Shown in pieces: positions 50,001-57,820 of a stretch of 64,000 nt of DNA (the stretch's first letter is position 1; the number at the start of each line of letters is the position of its first letter). The position numbers and the translations under genes are program-made. Below the pieces are notes generated by a model. The model was given only the letters and a program-made list of their open reading frames with translations, ran no database searches and was not told where the DNA came from. Source of the DNA: a virus. The stretch is from positions 1 through 64,000 of the IMG/VR virus record IMGVR_UViG_3300048438_000153; one strand, written 5' to 3'.

Positions 50001-53000
50001 GTAGCTACTGTATGACTGACTATAGATTTTTCTAGATGACCCAACACAAGGTCCGACAGGCAAGAACCCATTTCTATCGAAACCAAGCTCAGTTGTATTC
50101 CCCTCTGCTTGAGCACTTACACTCTTAACTTCAGCAGTCGCAGTATCAGGGAGTGTTTCTGACTCCCAATATAAGCCTATTCGGTTGTAGTCTTTATGAT
50201 CTTGACCCTCAAATATAATGTCGTAAACAGTCGATCCTGTCGCTTGCTCTGCTCTACCTAAAGAGGCTATGACGTTAATAAGTTGGTTCTCAGTTTTACT
50301 TGCCTCGTCTTTGAGATTGTCTCCTGAAATACCCCCCTCAATGAAAGGGATTTTCCCACACCCACGCCCTGTGCAGATCAACTCTATTGTGACATCTGTC
50401 CACAGAGCCGAGCCGTTGTTGGAGTGTCTAGGGTCATCATTAGTGACCCAAAGAACTTGTCGTTCACCATAAACAGTGTGATTTCCGTAGGCATCAATCT
50501 TAGCTTGGAGAGTAGGGTTTAGGGTCACATCCCCTGTGCCGTTGTCATACTCCTGATGGAAGCCCTCATAGAAGCCCGCTCTGTTGAGCAAGCGCGCAGA
50601 GTGTCCGAAGTAAAGGTCTTCGTTTAGAGACTCGCATATCGCTTTTGCCACGTCGAGAGTCTTAGAGAAATCACCGCTCATATCAACTAAAGAGTGAGGG
50701 AAGTCCGTCTCCGCTACAGAAACAGCTACAGTCACCCATTTACCCCCACCGACCTCCTCAAGAGAAAGAAGATATCTATGAGAGGGGAGTTTCGCTAGGT
50801 CACTAAAGTTACCCTCAGAAAGACTTTCTACGATAAAAGGAAGGTTCGCAGTAGATAAATAAGAGTATGAGGGAAAAACACTTGGACTCCGCCCTGAGAT
50901 CATGATCTGACTTGTGCTAGAGGCGTAGAAATAGTCTCTTACTGTGGGGTAAGTATCTGTGTAAGTGTTCTTGAGCGCGGTATTAAGCGCAGTAGAGAGC
51001 TCAATGTCTGTTTGAGCTGACCCTGTGTCATTCCTATAAGCGAGGAACTTACTCTGCCAAGGGTTAGATGGCGTATTCGCTGAGTCAAGACCTACGATGA
51101 TCCTCGCACCGTTCGTGAAAGAAACTACTTTCTTAGAAAGAACGGATGCGCCCTCCACGTTAAGGTAGAAGCCCGTATAGTCAGGCACTTCATCGCCAAG
51201 ATTCTCAAAGGCGCTCGCATCAAGAGTGATCATGTGCGAGTCGTTCGTGATCTCATCCTGATCTGTGTTACTCGTAGAAAGAAATACGACAGGCGCGACG
51301 GTCATTTGATCAGCAGGGAGCTCAGTTACATTAGAGGCGACAAGATCACCTCTCTTAAGCTCAAGACCTACTTCGTACCTACTCGAATCTATAGTCCACT
51401 TTCGTGTGTTAGAGTCATAGATGAGAGTGCTCTCGTCTGTCCTCAGACCGCTGATGGAAAGAGAAATACTTCCGTCAGGGTTGTAAGAAAGACCTCCGTC
51501 ATTGAAAGTGATAGACTCACTTCTAGCAGAGCGCCCTACTAGCGCGGATTGCTTGAAAGAAAGACGACCATGACGACTGAATCTGAACGTGGTCGTAGAC
51601 TCGATCTTCATTCCGTAGAAGGTCGAGTCAAAATCTACTTTCACATTGTCGAGCTTGATCCCATTGTTGAGGGTCGAGACGCCCCTGTAGATAAATCCTA
51701 AAGTCTTAGTCGTCTCAGGGAAAGCGAACGTGTCGAGGATATCCGCTTCGATACGCCCTGTGTGTGGGACTTGATCGACAGAAAGAGAAGGGATAAAGAT
51801 CGAGTTTGTTCCATCCCAAAAGATCGAGTGATCCACAGTGCTGATATCGAGAAGATCGTCAGACGCCATAATCTGAGGGATCTTAGGGAGTAGGTACGCG
51901 CCTTTCTCCATACCCTCGTCTAGTGTGGTGAGCCTCATACCGAAGCTCGCCTCTTGAGAGAGCGCAACACAAGAAATGAAGAGCACAGTTTTGCCACTCG
52001 GATTGGTGGCGTGAGACGTGATACTCAAGTCCTGACTATATGCGCTCTTGAGGTAGACGGTAGCCCCCTCATAATCGACGTCATAGAGGTCGGGAGAAAG
52101 AGGGTTCTCATAGTCAGCTACAAGAGAGTTTGTGTCTGCACTAATCTTAGTGGGGTAGACAACAACGCCAAAGCCAAGATCAAGGAGGTTGGAGGGCTCT
52201 GCACCACTCCAAGAGGAGCTACCGCCCCGACCAAGAGACGACTCACTAAGAGTGATCGCTTCGTTGTTGCTCGTAAGTGAAGGCGAGATAAGAGCCTTGA
52301 CGCGCGCTGACTCAATCTCCACTTTCTGAGCCACCGCGCTAGAAAGTAAGTCACTCACCGTGTTGTGGAGAGTGAACGTCACACTCACGTCGAAAGCATA
52401 GCTCGCATCCCAAGTGACCTTGCCCGTTGAGAGGTTCTGCTCGCTCACTCTTCTTAACGTGATCGTGTAGGGAGCACCGCCACCTACAATGCTGATGATC
52501 TCATAGAAACCATAGAAAGAGTTTACTTGCTCTGTAGTGAGCTCGCTACCGCCACTGACAGACGTAATTCTCAAGCACTTTCCGACGAGGAAAGACGTGC
52601 CGTATGAAGTGATAGCCTGAGCTCCCTGTGACGGAGCAGAAGAGCCTTCAGGGTAGATAGAGACTTTAAACTCACTAGCACTAGTCGGAGTGCCTACAAG
52701 ATTACCGACTAGTTTGCTCTCAGAATGAGTCAGCTCTGTAGGTACTGCGGTCTTGTTTTTAAGTCCATAGTTAGAGGCTGTCCCTGACGTAGCCTCTGTG
52801 TGGAAGTCTCCTACTTTCCAATTAGAAAGAGGAGGCTCGAAGTCCAATGAGGCAGATGTTTCAGGTGGCATCACAAAGAAAGTAGTCCCCCCACTCTGAG
52901 GAGCTTCAAGCATACGAGATGCTTTCTTTCTAAGGAACATGACCCCCACTACATCTCCCCCTGAGTCGAACCAATCTGAAAGAGGAGTGCGACTAGAAAG

Positions 53001-53648
53001 AGTGATCTCGGTTGAGGTCATAGACTCAACCCTGAAGATTTGATCTTGAGCGCGGTGGATATCGTCTCTAGCCACATAAGTTGGGGGAGTCCAAGTGCTC
53101 GCCCATTTCTCATAAGAGTTACTTACATAGTTGACTACAACATAGAGCCCACCGTGATCCGCCTCTAAGTCCTCAAGAGAGATCACTTCAGGGCTATCAG
53201 AAGCCTGTCCGATTCCGTACTCGGTGAGGATAGTCTTAGTGGCATGGTTGATCGTGAGCGTGTTTCCTGTATTGTCGAGAGTCCACGTCCAATCGACGAG
53301 CGGAGACTTGAGGGTAGCTCCTAGCACCTCGAAAGAAATCGGAGAGCCTAGCGAGGGCGCTCCCTTAACACCTATTCTATTGGTATTCTCGGTGTAAGGG
53401 ATGAAGTCAATATCCCCTACACCCACCTGACCTAGACCTGTCCTGATAGTTAACTCTGAACTAGTGTCTGTCGCGTCCTCTACTCGGTACTCACTAGCCC
53501 ATGAGCCGTTGAGTCGAGAAAGACCTGTTTTTACCTCTTCAGCTCTAATGACTCGATCCCTTGAGAAGCTCTCAGAAGAAGTGTCATTTGTGGCTTGGAT
53601 TCCTTGAGCAGATTTCTTTAGGCGATCAAGATCATTCGTAGAAGCCAT
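41034..53648 (-). CDS. Exceptionally large virion protein (4204 residues)
   Basis: One unbroken frame of 12.6 kb, among the largest proteins expected in any phage. AAGGAAAT precedes the ATG. The composition is Ser/Gly/Asp/Tyr-rich, cysteine-poor and beta-rich with no signal or membrane segments, as in tail fibres or giant baseplate-linked proteins. Blocks such as QEHGVFERETASS and LEHGVFSYVSLPLG recur in loosely similar wording. No known enzymatic motif (depolymerase, peptidase) could be picked out by eye. Its length and place inside the fibre operon make host recognition the simplest role. Confidence 0.78.
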   Translation of the reverse strand: MASTNDLDRLKKSAQGIQATNDTSSESFSRDRVIRAEEVKTGLSRLNGSWASEYRVEDATDTSSELTIRTGLGQVGVGDIDFIPYTENTNRIGVKGAPSLGSPISFEVLGATLKSPLVDWTWTLDNTGNTLTINHATKTILTEYGIGQASDSPEVISLEDLEADHGGLYVVVNYVSNSYEKWASTWTPPTYVARDDIHRAQDQIFRVESMTSTEITLSSRTPLSDWFDSGGDVVGVMFLRKKASRMLEAPQSGGTTFFVMPPETSASLDFEPPLSNWKVGDFHTEATSGTASNYGLKNKTAVPTELTHSESKLVGNLVGTPTSASEFKVSIYPEGSSAPSQGAQAITSYGTSFLVGKCLRITSVSGGSELTTEQVNSFYGFYEIISIVGGGAPYTITLRRVSEQNLSTGKVTWDASYAFDVSVTFTLHNTVSDLLSSAVAQKVEIESARVKALISPSLTSNNEAITLSESSLGRGGSSSWSGAEPSNLLDLGFGVVVYPTKISADTNSLVADYENPLSPDLYDVDYEGATVYLKSAYSQDLSITSHATNPSGKTVLFISCVALSQEASFGMRLTTLDEGMEKGAYLLPKIPQIMASDDLLDISTVDHSIFWDGTNSIFIPSLSVDQVPHTGRIEADILDTFAFPETTKTLGFIYRGVSTLNNGIKLDNVKVDFDSTFYGMKIESTTTFRFSRHGRLSFKQSALVGRSARSESITFNDGGLSYNPDGSISLSISGLRTDESTLIYDSNTRKWTIDSSRYEVGLELKRGDLVASNVTELPADQMTVAPVVFLSTSNTDQDEITNDSHMITLDASAFENLGDEVPDYTGFYLNVEGASVLSKKVVSFTNGARIIVGLDSANTPSNPWQSKFLAYRNDTGSAQTDIELSTALNTALKNTYTDTYPTVRDYFYASSTSQIMISGRSPSVFPSYSYLSTANLPFIVESLSEGNFSDLAKLPSHRYLLSLEEVGGGKWVTVAVSVAETDFPHSLVDMSGDFSKTLDVAKAICESLNEDLYFGHSARLLNRAGFYEGFHQEYDNGTGDVTLNPTLQAKIDAYGNHTVYGERQVLWVTNDDPRHSNNGSALWTDVTIELICTGRGCGKIPFIEGGISGDNLKDEASKTENQLINVIASLGRAEQATGSTVYDIIFEGQDHKDYNRIGLYWESETLPDTATAEVKSVSAQAEGNTTELGFDRNGFLPVGPCVGSSRKIYSQSYSSYPQPSLYLRLLDGIYDGNERDSGSPIRNRIAPDYYTNDGTGYFDLLPFLDATGGQKNVGESFDFLAQDHWLDNPHFGFSSEDDLNEEELGLYTWVSRDYVYPTSTDVQESTYLGLVCTFSVNKRERSSFFKPLMSEFHTGYEDMIVSVSSEYFSRDLYSPNVIELGDDIYLNASVSGTPRIAKAKVTWRSQSSVGKYEYQASLKAVNGQYGGFSGLSYYQPVFAHVSEQSFSASFTEATGSNLISASVVGGNSFFWTQGNLRSLLTTASVPTQLGYSEFSENRDVGAIDGGFGSFGTQSASLLSGGRLGLFNGLPQTHAGISFASVSGGLGTSGYRGGQDVGQYGEDELRVFETFLEHGVFSYVSLPLGTGGSFSSTIGHTTREKGKKSDYKSAVFGGNSGLRVSGDINLFIRNMRILGSDDNTAFVMHTDYAPPTNTDFLISNADVTLDVTSAFLPYNQTGTGPTTSGLQAQKSAQGFTNLSLKSQGGAHMPSGAGLFGPVSSGAITDVSVRRTATISLGLTLADLKGISKSLGREVSEPVGSTERQVSANFPNQYGTEADIGSALFHMAQFSSSEIPTMALPSLRDAYVALMRYKHTDGSDVNHDDNWGIYKIIDTPVLMPVDASDIESGQGTRNTLHGYGSDYTTHTRSSLNTIVANIMVRVESDEIRSIYPDQSASNQGANALTPSELVIGSTYYENSLLSKPTAKLGHSWRVLKRSAGNYYHDVVVFDVVDQGGSPSGAPSDLHGLEVNPRALGRDSFPAEIVPLGYSDNHNADMPLSLELAPMDYFDSDETLRDTTLGLRLLGVHRNMDHRGKTSSLAFLTSYQTTYQGETLSREPLSFVDSLRTRIGDFIGDSPARLAVYSSERSDRLDESASSTTKQLFENGESGYVSLGYPERFGLGVVLDGGLGVVSGNAVRVHPQKGNFDSLGSLSIYSSPLMDSRLDLRDGNAVSLPSRFNRAEFYGDVVVAGHDSDLVIDDARTANGAFARKNEADLSASTTKSYQSRLLSFGERWSAFGAWNGGNNSQGYIALIQDSIPNSYGTGSLPSYFLSAPPPPLPSDTILPWSKTGIRVKTGGTVVYERAFRPQDATGADIVASMAKGAKSDRGLRGLEIPTYGECMLLPKGPSTLGGRVFERANSFTEELTSIGYGSKTKIRTGISPTDLPLYEFYNGPSRFAYGGNFAVTLGNVMQEHGVFERETASSRYFPVSHSPKTNSGGGISDRVDEFDAGILSQAYHHSRSNESVTWGGQSVLFENPSDTRTIYVYAYYNSSSANSDEGFAVFYLDYNKRKVFVEIDTATYGATATAPIEQKTDPVGNGRPFVKAANSANLPTGGGTWNAGGAFDLPLYVDRFYVVTGANVADTGTPDLSVLFFRLASIDTALYGFSLGFSTTYSSSTPYLDLYPDVQSALSQADDNRYVNKIDYPVGLPDWGVNNTYDYDFNLTQNDLISEGLSATQRSDILESPDDPMTSNMQVRLLDGMILEDVTTGTFYTVGDVGRYRGWHSHLKPISQPGDVVKYAHNNLYFSDYDELDSNPNLSFSRAPIRKMTAGSAIGNNGNTSPEIFYDLSGDFDYEQDCLDRNDASSQKNGFGDVSDNGYVRRPLVGHKFRVVPNVEFVPVLGHRSVKGGIAVPFDKATSYTTYIEEADAIFYDRDYSFLESDIGRKIYVCGTYEYAYVGWYVIIDIQKDYLVNPYTGISSANLDLFDVAVVRKIKRSGEYIRDWKSGDGSVLPMRSRNMVLGACLDASSNGKRIYLDDAEKDYDVHVADPFFPVSSEFSESFLASYSGTTVSGRADQNLVGYEPTSPLWMGVNLWAEDGSNRFFGVVADHSVLDPVTSLINEGSTDLLVRFLNDNNNFNGVRIGSSLKAYNQANSATYTGWGSYADAKWIKWKVKYAVPDYNARFPVLGSKGFVVCGITCEIDTSLLTKLQRKNVVNRGCFLQVDLQFHPQIDSTTHLSTDKTTLSHDRESRGFFRLSGVNSNISVAWADKNSYYPNQYEGYSTNASLSAFNYDVYVLDQNDPTYVMTPRTFDLADETLYTKSQSASGGIRWVFSAPLLEENVGSYVHLTKPRPYRFGQPTYTQNERLQNELPSTYVNPFAWASGWQRKKDLENNDPFDLGTDIFRVNRCPSTGDILLGGDCESYSVEDIICRTRGGFTQKGIEVSYAPLSVMGNWPDSETNELPDTGSLNFPILYALQPVARERIVTIKPSSANSSVVMAHGQYGVAPMVVPASPLALETTGAINTRFTDPLNFIQEHGSGFLIVDDDPTTVPGDDVPSVSIASTLDSGWGSDYVFGERIMMDVSRPWLLMGRENASQSYRYFGTVTTIGNTNPKTGNPFVHASKNGGQLAWNPHTEGGNTESKRSYDKYSDVSDTMINAIYTWSPSGEWWQIQTPLYIGFKSAFIDETTPPPTLRIDLTDSFTQSSSVGSGINSPYLGRTPKGSRLTRMWINFGLNGDFADLPGSLFDTNSKEHYNSVASGRYDNLDNTVTRTERISQAEDPSDYEFYKRKATNSAMTFNLVVEIPGSIGNSEDTFFMDRSDNSTDDWSDLMDQEYSFSSIGGGNGSAFGGRAPTSSYNHSSNSTRYSIVDGVSALRGKPRFSGGTIIVPLYVNREAGDLMPNVMERFVTVGPVRFKRDGGAVSDWSVGDAYTGFGAKGNTVSSFQYPESLSATGTVNGHLRSTASENHIYSDFDVNSFSPIVWGGQNFYSSETTLTNWKGLGANINLPDLATFEDIRSASVLASPMPRSSRTSGGVLSSFSSGLFSDTGMFSPENTNYELALHHSASTGITIAHPSISLETFINEEDFQGGNFGTTDANSLRQSPKSSPHSFTIALTPVGDAFEAPSSAITMPKLSGGSLYADTLYTDISGRQFASLGRYGRSLEVSRGTDPKDRRFKVGNWLDKILDYYGIPSQSGSMLPVGARVYLEATVPWPSRPFGGLTSFSNNGAWISSVKCAFEVETADGTAWTLDVNTMGED

Positions 53649-53714
53649 AGGTGATTTCCTTCGCTTAATATTTTACATGAACCATGCAATGAAGGGTGGT
53701 TGATTAAAGAACAA

Positions 53715-56700
53715 TCAGAGGAACACAACCTCGTCCTCATCGAAGTTCTTTCCGTTAGACATCCTTAAGACATCTATACCCACGAGCCCTCTCCTTTCTC
53801 GGAATGGCGTGTTTGTAGCCATCGCACTCGGGCTGTGACCAAAGAACAAAGAGCCATCTGTTCCCTTTGTATTATAAGGGAATACGACCTTCACAAGCAC
53901 AGGACACTCACCTTCAGAGTTAGTGAAGAAAGAAGCATTACCGCCCACCTCGATTTCAAGATCAGTGAAGTAAAGAGCCTCTTCTTTTAACACACCTTCT
54001 TGATGAGAAATGAGACATCCCGCGCCATCCTGATTGATGTGCTGTTTGCTAGGTCCTTCTCCATCGTTCCTACCTACGTCCATCCAAGTGGTAAGGCCGG
54101 GCACTTTAGCGTAAATCTCAACGCCCCTGTCATCAGCCACAGGTACATTCCCCAAGTACCTGAAGTTCTCAAACTCAAGGCCAACAAGTCTGAGCTTAAA
54201 TCGACTCGTACCTACCATGCTCTCGGGAGCGCCTGACTGTGAGAAAGAAACATCAAAGACTCGAACGAAAGAAAAGTCTCTTTCAACGAAGGCAGAAGGG
54301 GTTGCTATGTCGTAGTTCGGCTGACCGTAATACTTAGAGGTGATCCCCGCCGTGTACGCACCTAGATGATAGATATTATCCCAATCTGCGCTGTAGCTCG
54401 CGTTAGGTACGAAAGAAGTGTCTAAGTAGTTGTCTAATGGGCGAGTTAAGACTCCTCTTCGTGGCTGTCCGTACTTACCTCCACTCAAGACGCTATCTGC
54501 GACAATCGGTAAGCCCCTCACTTGCGCGTTGCCTTCAACACCTTGAGATCCTGAGTAAGCCGACCACTCCCAATGGTAGTTATTTCTGAGGTAGCCCGCG
54601 CTCCCATGCTTGGCGTTAGCGCCTGTGTCAGAGGTCGCTCCGTCATCTCGCACAGAAAGAGAAATAGGGTTGAACCCTAGAGGCAGACCTCCGCCAATAA
54701 GATTATTCTCTGACGTGATGTCCGTAAACCTGTAGTCAAGCCTGTAGGACTCGTCTAGGAATCGCTCTTGAGTATCTTTCCTAGCCGTTAAGATACTACT
54801 ATGAGGCTTTCTTCTCATAGGAACAACCGACTCGTCATAGGCAGAGAGGTTGATGATCGTATCTATCTGCCCCTTACCGATCCCATGAACCGCAGTGATC
54901 CCTGTATCAGTCTCTAAGAAGTTGCCGTAAGTGGGCGCTGAACCTGTTGGGTAAACCTCATGAAGATTGAAAGTGTTTACGTCGAAAGCAACAGGTAAGA
55001 AAGTATTAAAGGTCAGAGCCCCTGTGTGAGTCACTAGACCCACGCTGTCTACCGCAAACTCTGAGACACCGAAGTCAGTTCCAAAAGAGAGCCTGTCCCA
55101 TTGAGTCATGTTAGGTGTGACAGTGTTCTGAGCTGTCGTTGCGCCCCCGAGCGTCCATGTCGCTAAGTCTTGACCGTTTGCTGTCGCTTCTTCCTCTGTA
55201 GAAATCACTACCAAGAAAATAGGTTGAGGCGCGGTCAGTCTCTTAGCATAAAGCTCAGACCCATACTCAATGTAGTATTTCTCACTCTCTACTGCTAAGA
55301 AAGAACCTGAAATCTCAGGGGAAGCCCCATTCGTGGAGTTCGAGTTAGCCCTGTAAATAGGGTACGGCACAGTCGGGTGAGAGGAGTTCGCTTCCTCAAT
55401 TTCTGTTGACCCTGTGAGAGTCAAGGTCTGATATACTCTGAAGCCCTCTTGGTCATACCTGAACACCGAGAAATAGTAGTCGGATTGCTGATATCCCGCA
55501 GGATAGTAGAAAGTAACGTATGCAGTCTTAGTGGGCGCTGATTCAATGAGAGAGTAAAGCCTAGATGAATGGTAGAGCAACTTCCTAGAAGCACTGAGTT
55601 CATCTCCACCCGCCTGATTAGGTAGTACAGTCTTAGAGGTCGCGAGTCCATCGTAGTGGTATGTGGGGTCTTTCACATAAAGACCTGTCAGCGCGCCCTC
55701 AGAGAAAGAACAAAAGCCATTGTCACCTTCAGGGTAAATGAGCAGATCAATCTTCCCTGTATCGCTCACAATATTTGTGCTCAAGTTTGTATTACTCTGA
55801 TCAGGTGTCACCATGATGTGCTGTGTATTTACGCCCAACTGAGACAGGTCTGTTGTGTAAGCCGTGACCTGATCTCCCCCTGTAAGACTCGCGATGGAAA
55901 TCTCGTAGATGTTGAACGGCTCTTTGAACTTCCTGACCGACGCGCTCTCTTCAGCTTCAAGGTAATGTGGGTACTCATAGTCGCCTGTGATCGTGAGGAG
56001 CGCGAGAGACTTGAGGTAGAAAGCGAGTCGGTTTCTTTTCTCAGGCTGATTGACGACGTTTTGGTACTTAAGAGGAACGCTCCCCTTCGGTACAAGATAC
56101 TTGACTCCCGAGATCACAGTGAAATACCCCTGTGAGGGGAGCAGAGGGTCAACTCCTCCTAGAAAATCAGGGTAGAAACCTTGAAGCGAGAGAGTGTCAT
56201 GATGCCAATAGTCAGTGCTTCTCGTTAAGACTCTGACATTGGGGCGTACAAGAGAGTTAGAAACAGATGCTGTGGAGGGCTCGATCTGTGGGACGCCTGT
56301 CTCAGAAAACCCGTCCGAATCTACTGCGATGTTGTCTACGTTCTCCGCTTCAAGGGCGTTGAGGAAGTTGACACTCCACAGCTCATCTTCTGAAGGCTGA
56401 ATGCCGTCTCTGACAAGGTTCTCGAAAGCGTCTTCAGTCTTGAAATGGACGAGCGCATACGAACCCTTAGATCGACCTGTATCACTCAAAGAAGGGTCTA
56501 AGAGTGAGTAGTCTACGACGTGTCTAAACCGCGCCACTTGGAAAGTATAATGATCCTCTCCAAAGGTCACATAGTTGCCCGCCGTAGTGAACGGAGTCGA
56601 GGTAGACGCAGGCTGTACGACAGAGAAGAACCTCTCTCTTTCTGAAGTAGGTGTAGTTAACCCACTCGGCTCATATGTCGAGAGCATAGGAAGCCTGTAA

Positions 56701-57818
56701 GAAAGAAAGTTAGTCGCTCCCTCAACCCAAGACGCACCGTCCCAAGAATAAGCCCCACCCAACACAGGAAGATGACCCTTCACGGTGTCGGTAGTCGGCA
56801 CTCCGTCTCCAAAGTAGCAAGCGTTGACTTCTCTCAAGAGTCTTACTGACCCTAGAGATGTACCCTTGTTCGCTTGGAGCTCAGCGACGGCAACTCCTCC
56901 ACCGCTCAAGTCAGCTCTCTTCTTTCCTGTCTGCATCTCGTACAGATCAAACTGTCCTGTGAGCTTGCTAGGGAAAGTAAACTGATCGTCTCCTGAGATG
57001 AAAATCGGCTTGTCTGTCTCTTCAAGACCCATGCTCAGATTAACCGCACAGACTACTCGGCTCTTTATGTCAGCGACACTTGAGGCGGGTGAGAAAGAAA
57101 GATTAGTTGTGACTCCATCCTCCCACCTTAAGAGAGCTAGAGTTCCTCGATCAGAAGGAAAGAGAAGCCCCGACACGGTGAAACCCTCTTTCGCAGAAGA
57201 GAGCTCAGTGAGGTTCACGTCATCTCTAGGCACTACTCTAGTGTGCTGATGAACCCGACCTGTGTCTTTCTGCATACTACTTAAGAAAGAAGCACCCTCA
57301 CCTCCACCTAAGAGCGTGATCGGATTATCGAGAACATTGAACGTAGAGTCTGTTCTAGGGTCAGCGCCCGATCCGTCTCCTGATGGATTAGGCATGGTCA
57401 AGTGATAGCCGAAAGTATCTTGAGTGGGTAGTAAGAAATGGCTAGCAGTGTCGGCTACCGTGACCCCCTCAAAAGTGATGCTCGTCTTTCTTTCCCACAC
57501 GGGGCTGTCTGCTTGCTTGAGCATCCCCCAATCGGGCTCTCCTGAGTGGGTCGCAGAGAGAGAACCGAAAGAGTAAGTCTTATTCGTCTCTCCGAGTCTC
57601 GGAGGCTTGTTTTTCACCTGAGAAGCGAGGTCATCAAAGTGACTCTGCGCCTCATCACCGAGGTACGTCTCGAAAGGGTTCTCAGCAGAGATTTGAGAAG
57701 CATCATACGCATCTTGGTTCATCAAAATCTGAGTGGAGTTGTTGCCCCTCGCGTGGTCGTTGCACTTGCTCGATCCCGCGCCTACTCTAAGATCACTTGG
57801 GTCAGTTGTCTTTGGCAT
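53715..57818 (-). CDS. Large virion fibre-type protein (1367 residues)
   Basis: GGAG precedes the ATG, which lies three bases after the upstream stop. Beta-rich, Ser/Asp/Tyr-rich. The last 160 residues (FKLRLVGLEFENF, YFTDLEIEVGG, VLVKVVFPYNT) look like a compact beta-sandwich that could bind a ligand or sugar. No known domain is certain. Neighbour and likely partner of the 4204- and 1077-residue proteins. Confidence 0.72.
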   Translation of the reverse strand: MPKTTDPSDLRVGAGSSKCNDHARGNNSTQILMNQDAYDASQISAENPFETYLGDEAQSHFDDLASQVKNKPPRLGETNKTYSFGSLSATHSGEPDWGMLKQADSPVWERKTSITFEGVTVADTASHFLLPTQDTFGYHLTMPNPSGDGSGADPRTDSTFNVLDNPITLLGGGEGASFLSSMQKDTGRVHQHTRVVPRDDVNLTELSSAKEGFTVSGLLFPSDRGTLALLRWEDGVTTNLSFSPASSVADIKSRVVCAVNLSMGLEETDKPIFISGDDQFTFPSKLTGQFDLYEMQTGKKRADLSGGGVAVAELQANKGTSLGSVRLLREVNACYFGDGVPTTDTVKGHLPVLGGAYSWDGASWVEGATNFLSYRLPMLSTYEPSGLTTPTSERERFFSVVQPASTSTPFTTAGNYVTFGEDHYTFQVARFRHVVDYSLLDPSLSDTGRSKGSYALVHFKTEDAFENLVRDGIQPSEDELWSVNFLNALEAENVDNIAVDSDGFSETGVPQIEPSTASVSNSLVRPNVRVLTRSTDYWHHDTLSLQGFYPDFLGGVDPLLPSQGYFTVISGVKYLVPKGSVPLKYQNVVNQPEKRNRLAFYLKSLALLTITGDYEYPHYLEAEESASVRKFKEPFNIYEISIASLTGGDQVTAYTTDLSQLGVNTQHIMVTPDQSNTNLSTNIVSDTGKIDLLIYPEGDNGFCSFSEGALTGLYVKDPTYHYDGLATSKTVLPNQAGGDELSASRKLLYHSSRLYSLIESAPTKTAYVTFYYPAGYQQSDYYFSVFRYDQEGFRVYQTLTLTGSTEIEEANSSHPTVPYPIYRANSNSTNGASPEISGSFLAVESEKYYIEYGSELYAKRLTAPQPIFLVVISTEEEATANGQDLATWTLGGATTAQNTVTPNMTQWDRLSFGTDFGVSEFAVDSVGLVTHTGALTFNTFLPVAFDVNTFNLHEVYPTGSAPTYGNFLETDTGITAVHGIGKGQIDTIINLSAYDESVVPMRRKPHSSILTARKDTQERFLDESYRLDYRFTDITSENNLIGGGLPLGFNPISLSVRDDGATSDTGANAKHGSAGYLRNNYHWEWSAYSGSQGVEGNAQVRGLPIVADSVLSGGKYGQPRRGVLTRPLDNYLDTSFVPNASYSADWDNIYHLGAYTAGITSKYYGQPNYDIATPSAFVERDFSFVRVFDVSFSQSGAPESMVGTSRFKLRLVGLEFENFRYLGNVPVADDRGVEIYAKVPGLTTWMDVGRNDGEGPSKQHINQDGAGCLISHQEGVLKEEALYFTDLEIEVGGNASFFTNSEGECPVLVKVVFPYNTKGTDGSLFFGHSPSAMATNTPFRERRGLVGIDVLRMSNGKNFDEDEVVFL

Positions 57819-57820
57819 GA